Position numbers and translations under genes: made by a program. From Denticeps clupeoides (Eukaryota; Chordata; Actinopteri; Clupeiformes; Denticipitidae), in the NCBI RefSeq assembly GCF_900700375.1, contig NC_041716.1:14296306-14360305 (forward strand): DNA of 64,000 bases. Reading direction: 5' to 3'. The notes beneath the pieces are model-generated. The model saw only the letters and a program-made list of their open reading frames with translations. It did not search any database and was not told the DNA's origin. Of this stretch, positions 62,736-64,000 are shown one piece after another. The stretch's first letter is position 1. Each line of letters begins with the position of its first letter.

Positions 62736-63941
62736 ACATAGGATATGTTAAAAAACACCCCCGTGGGACATCCAGACCGCCTGAACCTGCAGATGGCGCT
62801 GACTGAGCTGGAGACGTTGGCAGAGAAACTGAATGAACACAAACGCCTGGCTGACCAGCTGAGCGAGATCCAGCAGCTCGCCAGCAGCGTCAGTGACCGC
62901 GGCCTCAGTAAGGTGAGGATTTTCTGCTCCTGGTCATGGCTGTGTGCAGCTGTGCATTTGCTGCCATGGCTGCTGTTTCATGTCTAGTCCCGGAGGCGCA
63001 GCATCACAGAGTTTATTAAGCAATAAACCGTGAGACCTCAATGCCTTAAACCGCATTAACTGTGATAAATCACTGAAACACAAAGCCTCTCATGGTTTAT
63101 TTCTTTTCTGAATCACTTTGTTCTGCTTCTAAAATCTGAGCCTGTGACCTTATATATCCAATCATCTGATGGGGAGCCAAGAGGGACTTCAGAAATGGTA
63201 TTAGGGGACCACTAAAACATATTTTTCTCATGTCAATGAGATACAGAATTATGCTGTAACTCTCAGCGTCTCCTGACTACAAAATCGTCCTATAACCTCT
63301 ATGAATTAATAAAGTAGTATTTTAATTTAGTTTAATTTAATAATGATAGGATTTATTAACAGTATTCATTTCTAAATCCATAATCCATGCTATTGCTGGC
63401 TCCTTGTGGTCAGTAGAGGGCGCTGCAGTCCTCTCTGTGGACTCCAACCAAGAGCATTTAAAATAGTATAATAACAAAAGAAAGCCCATCATGCATTTTT
63501 TAGATCCCTATGGTCTCGAGGACATACTCTGAAATAAGATTTGCTTTATGTATTATACATGCAAAATGTATACTACAGTATCTATTGAACTCTCTACTAA
63601 GCAAATTGCTTCACCGACAGCAAATATTTCTTAATGAATCTATTTTCAGACATTATTTGCTACTTCTATAGCTGCTGCAGCAAATCTCATTCACTAAAGC
63701 TCTATGGTCCACTTGCTGTTTTTCAGTGCAGGCTCATGCTGCCCAGATTTCTGCTCTGTGTGTTCATAAGTTCATCCCCACATTGTATCTTGCAGCTTTT
63801 GAATTCTGAACAGAGGCAGTTGATTGTGTGTGAAACTCTTTTGGAGACGGTATACGGCGAAAAGGGCCAAGTCCTCAAGTCGAAGGAGCGGAAAGTCTTC
63901 CTCCTGAATGACGCACTGATCTGCACGAACATCAACAGCAA
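48908..63941 (+). CDS. arhgef10l: Rho guanine nucleotide exchange factor 10-like, 5' part, runs off window
   Basis: Cytoplasmic Rho-GEF (RhoA-type GTPases). Exons: 48908-48944, 50611-50919, 52422-52490, 54538-54636, 54731-54861, 55887-56000, 58279-58387, 58593-58696, 59267-59344, 59535-59714, 60897-61013, 62182-62274, 62742-62912, 63796-63941; phases are mutually consistent. N-terminus [12 protein letters not shown] resembles the human start. An acidic region follows ([11 protein letters not shown]), then [10 protein letters not shown] and [10 protein letters not shown]. The DH domain spans [75 protein letters not shown] and [19 protein letters not shown]. The last exon ([29 protein letters not shown]) opens the PH-like part. 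Details such as [12 protein letters not shown] favour ARHGEF10L over ARHGEF10. The 52422 exon is less certain. Confidence 0.9.
52080..52111. repeat. (TG)n microsatellite
   Basis: TG dinucleotide run followed by GA repeats, in an arhgef10l intron. Confidence 0.9.
53259..54351. mobile_element. Non-autonomous DNA transposon with ACTAGTGTTGTAGT inverted ends
   Basis: Ends are perfect 14-base inverted repeats: ACTAGTGTTGTAGT at 53259-53272 and ACTACAACACTAGT at 54338-54351. Subterminal parts are full of GAGACCAAGAC / AAGACCAAGACC words on both sides. No transposase-like ORF. About 1.1 kb in an arhgef10l intron. Superfamily not assigned. Confidence 0.75.
56842..57037 (+). repeat. tRNA-derived SINE, family A (near-consensus)
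   Basis: Best preserved copy: GGTGGTAGTAGCCTAGTGGG, CCGGGTTCGAATCCC, GTAAGTCGCTCTGGATAA, tail TAAATGTAAATGTAAATG. Confidence 0.9.
57040..57258 (+). repeat. tRNA-derived SINE, family B
   Basis: Directly follows a family A copy in the same direction: GTTGGCCTAGCAGGTAAGG, GGGTTCGAAATCC, CTTTCATGGCTGCTCAC, AATGACAATCACTTCACTTTC. Confidence 0.85.
58697..58722. repeat. (GT)n microsatellite starting at a splice donor
   Basis: The GT run begins at the donor of the arhgef10l exon 58593-58696, so the donor is the first unit of the repeat. Confidence 0.85.
61166..61980 (-). mobile_element. Tc1-like element, internally deleted
   Basis: Starts with CATTCCAAATTATTATGCAA, the end typical of one fish Tc1 family. 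A minus-strand transposase C-terminal piece (61417-61752: [20 protein letters not shown], then [15 protein letters not shown]) holds the DPNPIEN-like motif around the last catalytic acid. The N-terminal half is missing. Poly-A/T tracts interrupt it at 61320-61340 and 61448-61463. Confidence 0.8.
62696..62732. repeat. (GT)n microsatellite beside a splice acceptor
   Basis: GT run that ends 9 bases before the acceptor of the arhgef10l exon at 62742; it takes the place of a normal polypyrimidine tract. Confidence 0.85.
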
Positions 63942-64000
63942 GTGAGTCTTCCCCCGAAGCCATGAACTTTGATATGTTAATTCGGCTGTCCTGAAAGTCG

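Overview
This window is vertebrate, almost certainly teleost fish, chromosomal DNA. Genes are split by GT-AG introns. Two tRNA-derived SINE families and several Tc1-like transposons are scattered through introns and spacers, (CA)n microsatellites are common, and the gene content matches human chromosome 1p36. No prokaryotic feature, CRISPR array, rRNA or virus-like element was seen.

Layout. 1-2820 (+): 3' half of a type 1 taste receptor (best match tas1r1). 4.6-16.2 kb: five intact hes5-like bHLH-Orange (her) genes in nested inverted repeats. Two (155 aa each) are tail to tail. Three near-identical genes (151, 151, 153 aa) follow, head to head and then tail to tail. 17.48-17.83 kb (+): a sixth, highly divergent 86-aa relative. 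It keeps recognisable HLH and Orange remnants but has lost the basic DNA-binding region and the WRPW tail, while its promoter keeps the CCAAT/RBPJ/TATA layout of the intact copies. 18.9-23.35 kb (+): draxin. 25.0-28.4 kb (+): icmt. 29.9-36.4 kb (-): rnf207, 17 coding exons. 36.9-38.8 kb (+): rpl22, head to head with rnf207. 39.0-45.0 kb (-): rcc2, 12 coding exons. 48.9-64.0 kb (+): 5' two thirds of arhgef10l, running off the right edge inside the Rho-GEF module.

The exon models come from translating across splice sites by hand. For icmt (292 aa), rnf207 (636 aa), rpl22 (128 aa) and rcc2 (495 aa) every exon phase closes and the total length fits the family. draxin is also complete from ATG to stop.

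The genes are not one pathway. They are a conserved 1p36-like block (taste receptor, hes5 cluster, draxin, icmt, rnf207, rpl22) joined to a second 1p36 pair (rcc2, arhgef10l). The most interesting part is the her cluster: a palindromic multigene Notch-effector locus with repeat-length variation between copies, promoter-site differences between partners, and a possible basic-less HLH regulator under a Notch-type promoter.
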